Shown here one piece after another: positions 30,651 to 47,931 of a DNA stretch of 58,800 nt. This DNA comes from an uncultured Gemmiger sp. (GTDB lineage: Bacteria; Bacillota; Clostridia; Oscillospirales; Ruminococcaceae). The stretch lies in NCBI GenBank assembly GCA_944386225.1, contig CALXAH010000021.1:1-58800 (forward strand), given 5' to 3'. Each line of letters begins with the position of its first letter. The first letter of the stretch is position 1. Made by a program: the position numbers and the translations under genes. A model generated the notes under the pieces. It was not told where the DNA came from, ran no database searches, and saw only the letters and a program-made list of their open reading frames with translations.

Positions 30651-30815
30651 AGCCAATCTGGGGGAGACAACGGGGCTGCGGGGGCCACAACGAAGCCCCC
30701 GCCCGGCTGCCGCCGGCCGCCCTGCCGGTCCAAGGCCGCACCGTGGCCTTGGCCGCTTCGCGGACCCGGGCCCCCAGCCCCCCCTTTTGTCGGGCCGGAT
30801 ATCCCCGGCCCTCGG
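30651..30815. repeat. modular palindromic repeat, copy L8 with reversed m4
   Basis: An m1 split by a reversed m4 module: CTGGGGG at 30658, then GGGGGC/GCCCCC, CCAAGGCC/GGCCTTGG (about 30730-30752) and GCTTCGCGGACC, then CCCCCAG near 30771. m2 follows (GGGCCGGAT...CGGCCC, 30792-30811). No right half is seen. Nothing else is recognised between 30816 and the dnaA promoter at 31042. Confidence 0.72.
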
Positions 30816-31041
30816 AAAATGAAGAATACAGGCTCTTGAACGGCTTCTTTTGCAAACTCGCCCGGAAAGGCCCGCCCATTCGCCCGGGTTCGCCCATGGG
30901 AACCGGTGGAAAATCGGGGTACAATACAAGCGGAGAGCTTTCCGGTACGATACGGCGGGGATTTTTCCGCCGCAGCACACCCGCGCCGCCCCGGGTGCTA
31001 TAAATACCTTTTAATAAATTATTTTAGCGGCCGGTTTTTTA

Positions 31042-31070
31042 TTGCTCTGACGGTCATTTTGTGATATGAT
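31042..31070 (+). promoter_or_regulatory. sigma-A promoter of dnaA
   Basis: TTGCTC (31042-31047), 17 bases, TATGAT (31065-31070). The predicted start is about 70 bases before the dnaA ATG. Confidence 0.65.
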
Positions 31071-31147
31071 TAATCCATATGACATTGCATAAAAAAGCCA
31101 GGCCCCGCGGGGGCGCAAGGAGAAAATTGGAGAGAGTGTAAACGCCT

Positions 31148-32497
31148 ATGGATTCTTTCAACGACGTATTCCAGGCCGCACAGGCCTACTGCAAGGAGCG
31201 CATGGTGGACGCCACCTACAACCTGTACATTGCCGGGCTGGAGCCGATCAGCTTTGAGGGTTCCGGCCAGGTGACCCTGCGGGTGCGCAACGACTTCATC
31301 TGCAAGATCGTGCGGGAGCGGTATCTTCCCATGCTGGAAGAGGCCTTCAAATCCGTGCTGGGTTTTGATGTGCTGATCGACCTGGTGGTACCCTCCGACA
31401 GCCCGGCCCCCGCGCCGGTTCCCGCTGCCGAGGGGGACAGCCGCCCCGCCGCGGCCCCGGCCCAGCCGGACGAGCTGCCCAGCGGCAAATACGAGTTCAC
31501 CTTTGAGAACTTCATCAAGGGCTCGTCCAACCAGTTCGCCTACGCCGCCGCCCAGGCGGTGGCCGCGAACCCCTCCGGCGCCTACAACCCGCTGTTCATC
31601 TACGGCCAGAGCGGTCTGGGCAAGACCCACCTGCTGAACGCCATCCAGATCGAGATCCGCAAGAACCATCCGGATTTCAACATTGTCTACGTTCCCTGTG
31701 AAAAGTTCACCAACGAGATCATCACCGCCATCCGGGCCGGCACCACCGAGCAGTTCCGGTACAAGTACCGGGAGGCCGATGTGCTGCTGGTGGACGATAT
31801 CCAGTTCATCGCGGGCAAGGAGAGCACCCAGGAGGAGTTCTTCCACACCTTCAACACCCTGCACGAGGCCCACAAGCAGATCGTGCTGGCCAGCGACCGT
31901 CCCGCCAAGGAGATCAAGAGCCTGGAGGAACGTCTGCGCACCCGGTTCGAGTGGGGCCTGACCGCCGATATCCAGCCGCCCGATTTTGAGACCCGGGTGG
32001 CCATCATCCGGCGCAAGGCGGAACTGCTGCGGCTGGACATCCCCGACGATGTGACCGAGTTCATTGCGAACCATCTGAAGAACAACATCCGGCAGCTGGA
32101 GGGCGCGGTCAAGAAGCTGAACGCCTACCATATGCTGGAAGGCATCGAACCGGTGATCGGCGTGGCCCAGAATGCCATCAAGGATATTCTGAACGAGACC
32201 CAGCCGGTGCCCATCACCATCGAGAAGATCATCAGCGAGGTGGGCCGCACCTACAACGTGAGCCCCACCGACATCCGCGGCCCCAAGCGCAACAGCAATA
32301 TCTCCGCCGCCCGGCGCACCGCCATCTATGTGCTGCGTGAGATCACCGGCATGAGCATGGAGGACATCGGCAAGGAATTCGGCGGCCGGGATCACTCCAC
32401 CGTGGTCTACGCCATCAAGGTGATGGAAAAGGATATCGCCGCCGACCAGCGCCTGCGGGAAACCGTGGAGGATATTATTAAAAATGTTAGGGCGTAA
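31148..32497 (+). CDS. dnaA: chromosomal replication initiator DnaA
   Basis: The 449-residue protein has an N-terminal domain I (1-80) and a Pro/Ala linker (about 82-112). The AAA+ domain carries P-loop GQSGLGKT and Walker B VLLVDDIQF, with the sensor segment ASDRPAKEIKSLEERLRTRF. The domain IV helix-turn-helix is GRDHSTVVYAIK, with EITGMSMEDIGKEFG before it. It binds DnaA boxes and melts the origin. The ATG at 31148 follows TTGGAGAGAGTG. A 171-bp repeat starts directly after the stop. Confidence 0.97.
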   Translation: MDSFNDVFQAAQAYCKERMVDATYNLYIAGLEPISFEGSGQVTLRVRNDFICKIVRERYLPMLEEAFKSVLGFDVLIDLVVPSDSPAPAPVPAAEGDSRPAAAPAQPDELPSGKYEFTFENFIKGSSNQFAYAAAQAVAANPSGAYNPLFIYGQSGLGKTHLLNAIQIEIRKNHPDFNIVYVPCEKFTNEIITAIRAGTTEQFRYKYREADVLLVDDIQFIAGKESTQEEFFHTFNTLHEAHKQIVLASDRPAKEIKSLEERLRTRFEWGLTADIQPPDFETRVAIIRRKAELLRLDIPDDVTEFIANHLKNNIRQLEGAVKKLNAYHMLEGIEPVIGVAQNAIKDILNETQPVPITIEKIISEVGRTYNVSPTDIRGPKRNSNISAARRTAIYVLREITGMSMEDIGKEFGGRDHSTVVYAIKVMEKDIAADQRLRETVEDIIKNVRA

Positions 32498-32668
32498 GAG
32501 CAACAGCTGCGAGATGAATCGGTCCTCGAAGAGGGCCGACGAATCCGCAGATGTCTCCTTACCTAGCGGACGGGCGCGGAGGACTGTGGGGGCCCGAATC
32601 CGATGGGTTCGGGGTGGCCGAAGGCCATTTATTCCACAGCCCGCAGCGCCCGGTAGCGGCCCGGGGCG
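32498..32668. repeat. 171-bp tandem repeat, unit 1
   Basis: The first copy begins at the base after the dnaA stop. It contains CTGCGAGATGAATCGG and CCGACGAATCCGCAG (imperfect inverted arms), a CCGAATCC/GGGTTCGG hairpin and a GGCC-GAA-GGCC hairpin. Only about three bases differ from unit 2. Confidence 0.95.
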
Positions 32669-32724
32669 GTGACCCCTGAAAAGTGTCTAACACCAAAAGG
32701 GGCGCACAGCCTTCCGCAAGCAGG

Positions 32725-32895
32725 GAGCAACAGCTGCGAGATGAATCGGTCCTCGAAGAGGGCCGACGAATCCGCAGATGTCTCCTTACCTAGCGGACGG
32801 GCGCGGAAGACTGTGGGGGCCCGAACCCGATGGGTTCGGGGTGGCCGAAGGCCATTTATCCCACAGCCCGCAGCGCCCGGTAGCGGCCCGGGGCG
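32725..32895. repeat. 171-bp tandem repeat, unit 2
   Basis: The second copy starts exactly 227 bases downstream. After each unit comes a divergent stretch and then the shared word GGGGCGCACAGCC, so the full period is 227. The CCGAACCC/GGGTTCGG hairpin is perfect in this copy. A short related piece (GGCCGACGAATCCGCAG) recurs at about 33023-33039. Confidence 0.95.
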
Positions 32896-33094
32896 CATTG
32901 CCTATAAAACTCCACTCCCAAAAACGGGGCGCACAGCCCCGCGCCAGTGGTGGAGCCCGCCACCTATCCCCCCATCACCCAATAGGAAAAACCCCTGCGG
33001 ATTTATCAGCCCCCTGAACCAAGGCCGACGAATCCGCAGCCGTCCTGTCCGGGGGAACCCCGGGGCCCCATCCCGGCCCGAAAAATCCCGCCTT

Positions 33095-33390
33095 ACATTC
33101 CACATACAACGCAAATCCCGTGGAAAACCTTTCTATATAAATGGTATGCCCTGTGCATCAAATGTGCAGAATTCCGCGCCCGGAACCGCCCGGGTGGAAG
33201 CGGGCGTAAACAGAGAGGATAGTTTTCCACATTTTCAACAGAGTTTTCAAGATTCAACATTCGGCTTTCCACACCCCATGTGGACAAATTTTGCTTTTCC
33301 ACACTTTGCACAAGCTCTGCACAAAACCCGTGGAATATTCCACAGCACGCAAAACCGCTTGATTGCTGGCTCTGCACCGGTTTTCCACGG
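33095..33390. other. oriC: predicted origin of replication oriC (DnaA-box cluster)
   Basis: Between dnaA and dnaN are TTTTCCACA at 33223-33231 and 33295-33303, CTTTCCACA at 33265-33273, TGTGGACAA at 33279-33287, CGTGGAAAA at 33119-33127 and TTTTCCACG at 33381-33389. Weaker boxes (ATTCCACA, CGTGGAATA) and an AT-rich patch (33131-33144) accompany them. This location and density fit a Firmicutes oriC, and strand bias of genes switches here. The exact unwinding element is not assigned. The remainder up to dnaN shows no gene. Confidence 0.85.
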
Positions 33391-33553
33391 ATTTAACGCC
33401 CCCTATTACTCCGGCTACATACCAGTTAGGTTCAACCGCAAAGCAAGGCTTTGGACCAGAAATTTACCGTCTGCGTTCCGACAGGCCCGCAAAGCCAATA
33501 GGAGCGGTAAATAACGCTTCGCGGCAACCAACAAAAGGACAGGTGAAAACAAC

Positions 33554-34657
33554 ATGAACATTATCTGCGACAAAGCCCTGCTCAGCGCCGCCATCGACGG
33601 CGTGTCCCGGGCAGTCACCCTCCGCTCGTCCATCCCGCAGCTGGAGGGCATCCTGCTGCAGGCCGACGGCTTCCAGCTGACCCTCACCGGCTACGACATG
33701 GAGATGGCCATCATCACCACCATTGAGGCCAACGTGCGGGAGGCCGGCGAGATTGTGCTGAACGCGAAGCTGTTGGGCGACATGGTGCGCCGGCTGCCCG
33801 GCGGTGAGATCACCATCAGCACCGACACCACCGGCAACGCCACCGTCAAGGGCGGTGTGGCCGAGTTTGACATCAACGCCATGAGCGCCGGCGACTATCC
33901 GCCGCTGCCCAACCCCGGCGCCGACCACACCCTGACCATGCCCTGCAGCCAGCTGAAAGAGATCATCGACCGCACCATCTACGCGGTGAGCCAGGACGAC
34001 AAGCGCCCGGCCCACACCGGCGAACTGTTCATGATCCAGCCCCAGCAGCTGACGGTGGTGGCGCTGGACGGTTTCCGGCTGGCCATTGTGCAGCGCCAGG
34101 TGCAGGCCCAGAAGGAGATCCGCATCGTGATCCCCGGCAAGACCCTGCTGGAGGTGAACAAGCTGCTGCCCGACGATCCGGACGAGCAGGTGCAGATCAG
34201 CGCCAACCGGCGGTTTGTGGTGTTCGCGGCCCGGGGCTACACCATCATGAGCCGCCTGCTGGAGGGCGAGTTCCTGAACTACGAGACGGTGATGCCCCAC
34301 GGCTGCCGTACCCGGGTGGAGGTGGACACCCGCGCTTTCTGCGAGACCATCGAGCGCGCCAGCCTGATCATCACCGAGCGGCTGAAAAACCCGCTGCGCA
34401 TCCAGATCGACGACCACCTGACCGTCCGGTGCCAGACCGCCCTGGGCAAGGTAGTGGACGAGATGGAGGCCAGGGTGGAGGGCGAACCGGTGGAGATCGG
34501 CTTCAACAACCGGTATCTGCTGGACGCCATGCGCAACGCCCGGTGCGAGCGGGTGGTGCTGGAGATCAGCGGGCCGCTGAGCCCGGTGAAGATCCTGCCC
34601 GCCGAGGGCGAGGACTTTACCTATCTGGTGCTGCCGGTGCGGTTCAAGAACGACTGA
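33554..34657 (+). CDS. dnaN: DNA polymerase III beta subunit (sliding clamp)
   Basis: The 367-residue protein has the three-fold clamp structure. It begins [20 protein letters not shown] and ends [10 protein letters not shown], with the typical GMP-like peptide pocket region. It tethers polymerases to DNA. AAAGGACAGG precedes the ATG at 33554. It lies 1.05 kb after dnaA, an unusually long gap for this pair because of the tandem repeat and oriC. Confidence 0.97.
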   Translation: MNIICDKALLSAAIDGVSRAVTLRSSIPQLEGILLQADGFQLTLTGYDMEMAIITTIEANVREAGEIVLNAKLLGDMVRRLPGGEITISTDTTGNATVKGGVAEFDINAMSAGDYPPLPNPGADHTLTMPCSQLKEIIDRTIYAVSQDDKRPAHTGELFMIQPQQLTVVALDGFRLAIVQRQVQAQKEIRIVIPGKTLLEVNKLLPDDPDEQVQISANRRFVVFAARGYTIMSRLLEGEFLNYETVMPHGCRTRVEVDTRAFCETIERASLIITERLKNPLRIQIDDHLTVRCQTALGKVVDEMEARVEGEPVEIGFNNRYLLDAMRNARCERVVLEISGPLSPVKILPAEGEDFTYLVLPVRFKND

Positions 34658-34673
34658 AAGGCGGGGCACGAAG

Positions 34674-34889
34674 ATGGAAAGCATTCTGATTCATACGGAA
34701 TTTATCAAACTGGACAGCCTGCTGAAATTTGCCGGGCTGGCTGAAACCGGCGGCGAGGCCAAGGCCATGGTGCAGGAAGGCCTGGTCAAGGTGAACGGCG
34801 AGGTATGCACCATGCGGGGCAAGAAGATCCGCCCCGGTGACAGGGTGGAGACCGGCGGCCGCGCCGTGCTGGTGCGGGACGGCCAATGA
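34674..34889 (+). CDS. yaaA: S4-domain RNA-binding protein YaaA
   Basis: The 71-residue protein is a single S4 domain: [20 protein letters not shown], then [20 protein letters not shown]. The same gene lies between dnaN and recF in Bacillus. It probably binds structured RNA (reported to contact the ribosome in Bacillus); its exact role is open. It overlaps recF by four bases. Confidence 0.93.
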   Translation: MESILIHTEFIKLDSLLKFAGLAETGGEAKAMVQEGLVKVNGEVCTMRGKKIRPGDRVETGGRAVLVRDGQ

Positions 34890-35974
34890 AGCTGACCGGC
34901 TTTTCGGCGGCGGGGTTCCGCAACCTGGAACCGCTGGAATTTACCCCCGGCGCGGCGCTGACCGTGATCTGCGGCCGCAACGGCCAGGGAAAAACCAACC
35001 TGCTGGAGGCCATCTGGCTGCTGACCGGGGGCAAGAGCTTCCGGGGCGCCAGGGACGCGGAACTGGTGGGCCGGGGCAAGGAGTTCGCGGTGCTGGAAGG
35101 CGACGCGGACGACGACGAGCGCACCCAGCACATCCAGCTGACCGTGGGCCTGCCCGGCACCAAACGCCCGGGCCGCACCGCCCGGGTGAACGGGGTGGAC
35201 ATGGGCCGGGCCGGGGCCATTGCCGGCACCTTTACCGCGGTGGTGTTTGAGCCGGGGCATCTGAGCCTGGTCAAGGGCAGCCCGGGCGGGCGGCGGAATT
35301 TTCTGGACGCGGCGCTGTGTCAGCTGTACCCGGGGTATCTGGGGCTGATGCGCCGGTACCTGCGGGTGGTGACCCAGAAAAACGCGTTGCTGAAAGCCTG
35401 GAACCGCACCGCCGGCGCGGGGGAGATGCGCCAGATCTTTGATGAACAGCTTTTGACCCTGGGGGAGGAGATCGGCCGGCGGCGGCAGGAATACCTGACC
35501 GCCCTGTCCGGCCCGGCCTGCCGGTGCTATGAAGAAATCAGCGGCGGCAGCGAGGCGCTGACCCTGGCCTACCGCCCCAGCACCCAGCCGGGGGAGAGTT
35601 TGGCCCAGGCGCTGGAACGGCTGCGGGCCGCGGAACTGCGGGCCGGCTGCTGCCTGGCGGGGCCCCACCGGGACGATTTTGAGGTACTGCTGAACGGGCA
35701 GCCCGCCCGGGTGTTCGGCAGCCAGGGCCAGCAGCGCAGCGTGGTGCTGAGTTTGAAACTGGCCGAGGCGGAACAGGCCCGGCAGGTGACCGGCCGCCAT
35801 CCGGTGATGCTGCTGGACGACGTGCTCAGCGAGCTGGACGCCGGGCGGCAGAGCTACCTGCTGACCCGGATGGAGGGCAAACAGACCTTTGTGACCGCCT
35901 GCGAGAGCGCGGCGTTTCTGCGCACCGACGGGGTCATCTACACCATGGAGGCGGGGCGGCTGTCCCGCGCCTGA
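34886..35974 (+). CDS. recF: recombination mediator RecF
   Basis: The 362-residue SMC-like ATPase has Walker [10 protein letters not shown] (about 31-39), the signature region [18 protein letters not shown] and Walker [13 protein letters not shown]. It assists RecA loading at gaps with RecO and RecR. Its ATG overlaps the yaaA stop. Length is normal for the family. Confidence 0.96.
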   Translation: MKLTGFSAAGFRNLEPLEFTPGAALTVICGRNGQGKTNLLEAIWLLTGGKSFRGARDAELVGRGKEFAVLEGDADDDERTQHIQLTVGLPGTKRPGRTARVNGVDMGRAGAIAGTFTAVVFEPGHLSLVKGSPGGRRNFLDAALCQLYPGYLGLMRRYLRVVTQKNALLKAWNRTAGAGEMRQIFDEQLLTLGEEIGRRRQEYLTALSGPACRCYEEISGGSEALTLAYRPSTQPGESLAQALERLRAAELRAGCCLAGPHRDDFEVLLNGQPARVFGSQGQQRSVVLSLKLAEAEQARQVTGRHPVMLLDDVLSELDAGRQSYLLTRMEGKQTFVTACESAAFLRTDGVIYTMEAGRLSRA

Positions 35975-35993
35975 TCGAAAGGAGCGAAAGGCC

Positions 35994-36263
35994 GTGTACC
36001 TGCATCTGGGGCAGGACTTTATCCTGCACACCCGGGACATTATCGGGATCTTCGATATGGAGACCGCCACCCTCTCCCGCCATACCCGGGATTTTCTGCG
36101 CCGGGCCGAGACCGAGGGCGCGGTGGTATCCTTGAGCAACGACCTGCCCAAGAGTTTTGTGCTGGCCGACTGGCCGGACGAGGCGGTGTTCGTGAGCCCC
36201 ATCTCCAGCGCCACTCTGAAAAAACGCTGCGGCGTGCTGCCCAGCGGCGACGGGGATGAGTGA
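35994..36263 (+). CDS. remB: RemB/YaaB-type regulator (DUF370)
   Basis: The start is a GTG at 35994 with AAAGGAG upstream. The 89-residue protein has the DUF370 sequence: YLHLGQDFILHTRDIIGIFD at the N-terminus, a central LSNDLPKSFVLAD and ISSATLKKR. Its Bacillus relatives are RemA and RemB, DNA-binding activators of biofilm matrix genes. The position between recF and gyrB matches YaaB. Regulatory targets here are not known. Confidence 0.9.
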   Translation: MYLHLGQDFILHTRDIIGIFDMETATLSRHTRDFLRRAETEGAVVSLSNDLPKSFVLADWPDEAVFVSPISSATLKKRCGVLPSGDGDE

Positions 36264-38363
<2,100 letters not shown>

Positions 38364-38375
38364 GGGAGGAACAAC

Positions 38376-40925
<2,550 letters not shown>

Positions 40926-41240
40926 GCAGGCTGTGCGCCGCGACCGCTCCCGGCTGTTCCGGGTGTGGGATAAACGGCCTTCGGAAACTACGGGCGCAAC
41001 AAGTATGCACCCGTTCCGCTTCGCGGACCGTTTTGCCGGTCCAAGGCTCCACTGGAGCCTTGGTTGCCTTGCAAACCCGGGACCCCGGCTTTGCCGGGCC
41101 CCCACACGCCTGCACACCCGTCCGCTGGGTAAAGGGGCGTCTGCGGATTCATCGCCCCTCCCAGGAGGGCCGATTCATCTCGCAGCCGCAGCCCCCATAC
41201 CCCCCGGAAATAGTGGGACGGAATACTCCGTCCCACGGGG
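40926..41240. repeat. modular repeat, copy L10 (inverted relative of the dnaA-dnaN unit)
   Basis: Directly after gyrA, 40964-40983 and 41139-41197 are inverted matches to parts of the 171-bp tandem unit (GTGGGATAAA...GGCCTTCGG and GCGGATTCATC...GGCCGATTCATCTCGCAG). Between them is a reversed m4 module (GCTTCGCGGACC, CCAAGGCTCC/GGAGCCTTGG at 41041-41063). It ends with an m2 hairpin (GTGGGACGGA with its complement, 41213-41236). Nothing else is recognised to 41420. Confidence 0.75.
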
Positions 41241-41420
41241 ATAGAAAAATATAGCACAAAGCAGCGCGCCCCCCGCCGGGTTTCCGGTGGGGGGCGTGTT
41301 TTAGGTTTACGGGATGGATGGCGCGGGCAGGGGCGTTTTTCCACCTATTGGCAAAAAGCAGAGGACTTGGAAAACGGGGGCGGGCAAAAACGGCCCGGCG
41401 CCAAAACCCGGCGGGGGACA

Positions 41421-42599
41421 TCATTCGATCGGCTGCAGGGAACTGTAGGGAGTGAACCGCTCGCCCTCGGCGAACACCAGGTCGGAGAAGCCGATGTTTG
41501 AACCGGCTTCATAGCCATCGTCCGTTACCAGTACCGGCAGGGTATCGTCGCTGGCCGCTGTCCGCCCGTCGGCCAGCCGGTAGCGGTTGTACACCGCTTC
41601 GCCGGCGGCGTTGGTATACACGGCCTGGGGCACCCCCGCCTCGTAGGTGGTGTATGTGATGCTGTGGTTCATCAGGGTGACCGGGCCTTCCAGTTCGATG
41701 CGCTCCTCGGCTGTCTCCCCCTGCAGCCATTCGGCGGCGGCGGTGCCGGTGATCACGGTGCGCCGGCGTTCTGTTCCTTCCGTCTGGCTGCCGGTCCGCT
41801 CGCTGTACCAGGTGTAGGGCTGCCAGTGTTCTTTGGTGCTGATAAAGGCCCCCTCATACAGATAGTCCTGCATCCCGGCCCGGATGAATTTCCAGGTGCC
41901 GTTGCCGATCAGCTGATCGTCGTTAAAGGCATTCCAATAAAAGCCCTCGCCGCCGGCGGTGCGGCATTCCAACAGATTGTTCTGGTGGCCGGTTTCATTG
42001 TGATCCACACTCACCTTCACCAGCGAGCCGTCCGACAGCAGGGTCCAGAAATAGGTGCGCTGTTCCGAATCGCCCCAGGGGGTTACGGCCCCCTCAAACT
42101 CTTCCGACAGCAGGTACAGCGGGTCGGCGGGCTCGTCCACGCCCCGGGCCATGGCCAGCACCGGGGCCAGCGCCGCCTCCAGTTCCGGGGTAGCGGGCTG
42201 GTAGTCCGTCAGATAGTTGTAGGTTGCGTAATACCCCAGTTCATCCTGATACCGGATATGCTCCATATAGGCCGGGGGCAGCGCCGGGGGCAGCGCCGGG
42301 GGCAGGGCCGCCAGGCGGGCGGCCAGGGTCTCGTCCCCGGTGGCCTCCACCGCCTGGGTAAGCAGTTCGCGCAGCTCGTCGATCCGGCCCAGCTGTTCAT
42401 ACAGGTCGGCCAGCTGGATATAGGCGTCCACATTGTTCTCGTCGATGCGGATGGCTTCGGTAAAGGCCAGGATGGCCTCCTCATAGTTCTGTTCGTTCAG
42501 GTACCGCATGCCCAGATCGTACTGCTCCTGCCAGCGTGCCGCTACGTTGCAGCCGCACAGCAGGCACAGGGCCAGCAGCAGGGCAAAAATTCGTTTCAT
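41421..42599 (-). CDS. TPR-repeat lipoprotein (paralogue 2 of 3)
   Basis: The ATG at 42599 follows AAGGAGGAATCTGCGG. The 392-residue product has a lipoprotein signal (MKRIFALLLALCLLCGCNVA, lipobox LCGC). TPR-like repeats start RWQEQYDLGMRYLNE and run to about residue 95. A short ALPP tandem (three units) follows, then a roughly 290-residue C-terminal domain rich in Tyr and Trp that I do not recognise. The TPR half is homologous to the genes at 4519 and 46779. It is divergent from nifJ. Probable function: extracytoplasmic protein interaction. Confidence 0.8.
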   Translation of the reverse strand: MKRIFALLLALCLLCGCNVAARWQEQYDLGMRYLNEQNYEEAILAFTEAIRIDENNVDAYIQLADLYEQLGRIDELRELLTQAVEATGDETLAARLAALPPALPPALPPAYMEHIRYQDELGYYATYNYLTDYQPATPELEAALAPVLAMARGVDEPADPLYLLSEEFEGAVTPWGDSEQRTYFWTLLSDGSLVKVSVDHNETGHQNNLLECRTAGGEGFYWNAFNDDQLIGNGTWKFIRAGMQDYLYEGAFISTKEHWQPYTWYSERTGSQTEGTERRRTVITGTAAAEWLQGETAEERIELEGPVTLMNHSITYTTYEAGVPQAVYTNAAGEAVYNRYRLADGRTAASDDTLPVLVTDDGYEAGSNIGFSDLVFAEGERFTPYSSLQPIE

Positions 42600-42741
42600 A
42601 CCGCAGATTCCTCCTTTTCTGTTTCCGATTGTACGGCGGCGGCGCGGCGCGGGACAAGAGGCCGCGCAGAATCCGCCCGGTTGGGGGCAGAACCGGACGG
42701 CGCGGCGGGCAAACAGGCAAAAAACTGCAAGAGAATTCCGC

Positions 42742-42770
42742 TTTACTTTGGCCCCGCTTTTTGGTATCAT
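42742..42770 (+). promoter_or_regulatory. probable nifJ promoter with long leader
   Basis: TTTACT (42742-42747), 17 bases, TATCAT (42765-42770). The implied leader to the nifJ ATG is about 245 bases, very GC-rich and able to form hairpins (for example GCGTT-CCG-AACGC). No known riboswitch was recognised in it, and no gene lies between 42600 and 43021. Confidence 0.5.
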
Positions 42771-43021
42771 AAGGGCATAAGAGGCAGCGTTCCGAACGCG
42801 CCGCCGGGGCCCTTGCGGGGCACCGGCGTTCCCGGCTTGGGGTTCGGCGCGTGCGGGTGCCACCGGAGGCCCGGTTTTCCTTATGGGAGAGGGGTCTCCG
42901 GGCAGCCGCGCGCCCCGCACCTTATGCCGCCGAACGCCGGAGCTTTGCATCCGCCGCGCACGGTACGGGTCCGTCCGGTTGGGCGGGTGGGTGCTGTCAA
43001 TCTGAATATGGAGGAAGAAAA

Positions 43022-46561
<3,540 letters not shown>

Positions 46562-46593
46562 GACCCGCTGCCTGACGGCATAATACGCGAACG

Positions 46594-46630
46594 ATCCCCC
46601 CGGAGGCATCCGCCTCCGGGGGGATTTTTG
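46594..46630 (+). terminator. intrinsic terminator of nifJ
   Basis: A perfect 14-bp stem (ATCCCCCCGGAGGC, 46594-46607, with 46612-46625) and T-run. Confidence 0.93.
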
Positions 46631-46778
46631 TACAGGCGGATGGCCAGGTTTTTCCAGAAATGGAAACGGATACGGCGGGACATGCGGGTTTTTACGCCAG
46701 AAAAGCCGTTTATGAAGGGCGGCTTGCGGGCAGGCAGCGGGCCGTTTTACAATGAACGGCGGAAAGGGGAGAGCGGTT

Positions 46779-47612
46779 ATGAAACAAAACCTGATCCGGC
46801 TGCTGGCTGCGTGCCTGTGCGCGGTTCTTCTGGTCGCCTGCGGCGGCGCGGCCAACTGGATAGAACAGTACGACCTGGGCATGCGCTGCCTGAGCGAAGC
46901 CCGTTACAGCGAGGCGCTGCTGGCCTTTACCGGGGCAATTCAGATAGACGCCCGCCGTCCGGAAGCCTATCTGGGCGCGGCGGAGGCCTCTCTGGGCATG
47001 GACGACACCGACGGCGCCCGGGAGTTTCTGGAGCAGGGGCTGCAGAATTGCGGAGAGGACGATTCCCTGCGGGAACGGCTGGAGGAACTGGAAAACAGCG
47101 ATCTGGCTTCTGAAACGGAGAACACACCGCCTTCCCTTGCCGGAACGATACAGGTCATCTCCCGCAACAGCGAGGGGGAACCGCTGTCCGGTGAAGAACG
47201 GATCTACGACGAAACCGGGCGGCAGACCGGCCTGATACTTCTGGACGGGGCGGGAGAGGAGACCGCGCGGCTGGACTTTTTGTGCGACGAGCAGGGCCGC
47301 TGCACCCAGAGCGGCGAAGTATCCGAGGTGACCGGTGAGCTGCTGCGCCGGGTCAGCATATACGCGGACGGCGAACAGCCGGAACGGCAGGAGCTGTACC
47401 GGCAGGATGGTTCTCTGCTGGAGCAGGTGCTGTTCCAATATGACGAACAGGGAAACCTGGTGCGGGAAGAACGGCAGTCCGCGCAGGGGCAGACCAGCTC
47501 GGTGCAGGTGTATGAATGGCTGCAGGACCGCCTGACAACCAAAACCAGTTACGGAAGCGGCTGTACTGTACCGGGTCGGTACAGTACAGCTACAATGCGG
47601 ATGGATTTCTGA
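46779..47612 (+). CDS. TPR-repeat lipoprotein (paralogue 3 of 3), frameshifted
   Basis: The ATG at 46779 follows AAAGGGGAGAGCGGTT. The 277-residue product has a lipoprotein signal (MKQNLIRLLAACLCAVLLVA then CGG) and TPR-like repeats beginning NWIEQYDLGMRCLSE. From about residue 115 it shows YD-repeat-like units (ERIYDETGRQTGLILLDGAG). The frame ends shortly after a perfect 31-base palindrome at 47560-47590, and the same YD-like pattern continues in another frame to 47836. The gene is therefore probably interrupted, by mutation or sequencing error. A homologous TPR half occurs at 4519 and 41421. Confidence 0.75.
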   Translation: MKQNLIRLLAACLCAVLLVACGGAANWIEQYDLGMRCLSEARYSEALLAFTGAIQIDARRPEAYLGAAEASLGMDDTDGAREFLEQGLQNCGEDDSLRERLEELENSDLASETENTPPSLAGTIQVISRNSEGEPLSGEERIYDETGRQTGLILLDGAGEETARLDFLCDEQGRCTQSGEVSEVTGELLRRVSIYADGEQPERQELYRQDGSLLEQVLFQYDEQGNLVREERQSAQGQTSSVQVYEWLQDRLTTKTSYGSGCTVPGRYSTATMRMDF

Positions 47613-47836
47613 TCCGGGAAAATCGTCTGTCCGGCTCCGGCGGGCCGCTGGGCGGGACTCTGTATGAACGGGATGCGGACGGCTTGTGCCTCAAAATGAC
47701 CTATCTGGACCCCGGCGGCACGGCTACCCTGTGGGTCGAGAGCGAATACGACCAAGCCGGTACGCTGCTGCGGGAGACCATGCAGATGCCGGACGGCCAG
47801 CTGGTCTGGACAAAAGAATACAGCCGGCAGCCCTGA
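47577..47836 (+). pseudogene. displaced C-terminal part of the TPR/YD lipoprotein
   Basis: In the frame of position 47577 the translation VQYSYNADGFLIREN and later LYERDADGLCLKM, WVESEYDQAGTLLRE continues the YD-repeat style of the preceding gene to a TGA at 47834. It has no start or ribosome site of its own. The two frames need one base removed or two added near the palindrome to be joined. Confidence 0.65.
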
Positions 47837-47841
47837 AAGAG

Positions 47842-47875
47842 AAACAGCCGCCCGTTTTGCGGGCGGCTGTTTGCC
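47842..47875 (+). terminator. intrinsic terminator
   Basis: AAACAGCCGCCCG (47842-47854) with CGGGCGGCTGTTT (47860-47872), loop TTTTG. It closes the lipoprotein unit. Confidence 0.85.
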
Positions 47876-47931
47876 GTCTTGGCGGGAAGGGCCCGGATAT
47901 GGTACAATATCCCCGTATGGAGGGCCCTTGT

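Noticed and set aside
32498-32895. The tandem repeat as a CRISPR array or as coding sequence
   Set aside because: The units are 171 bp with a 227-bp period and only two copies. No cas genes are present, and the open frames within it show no protein signature.
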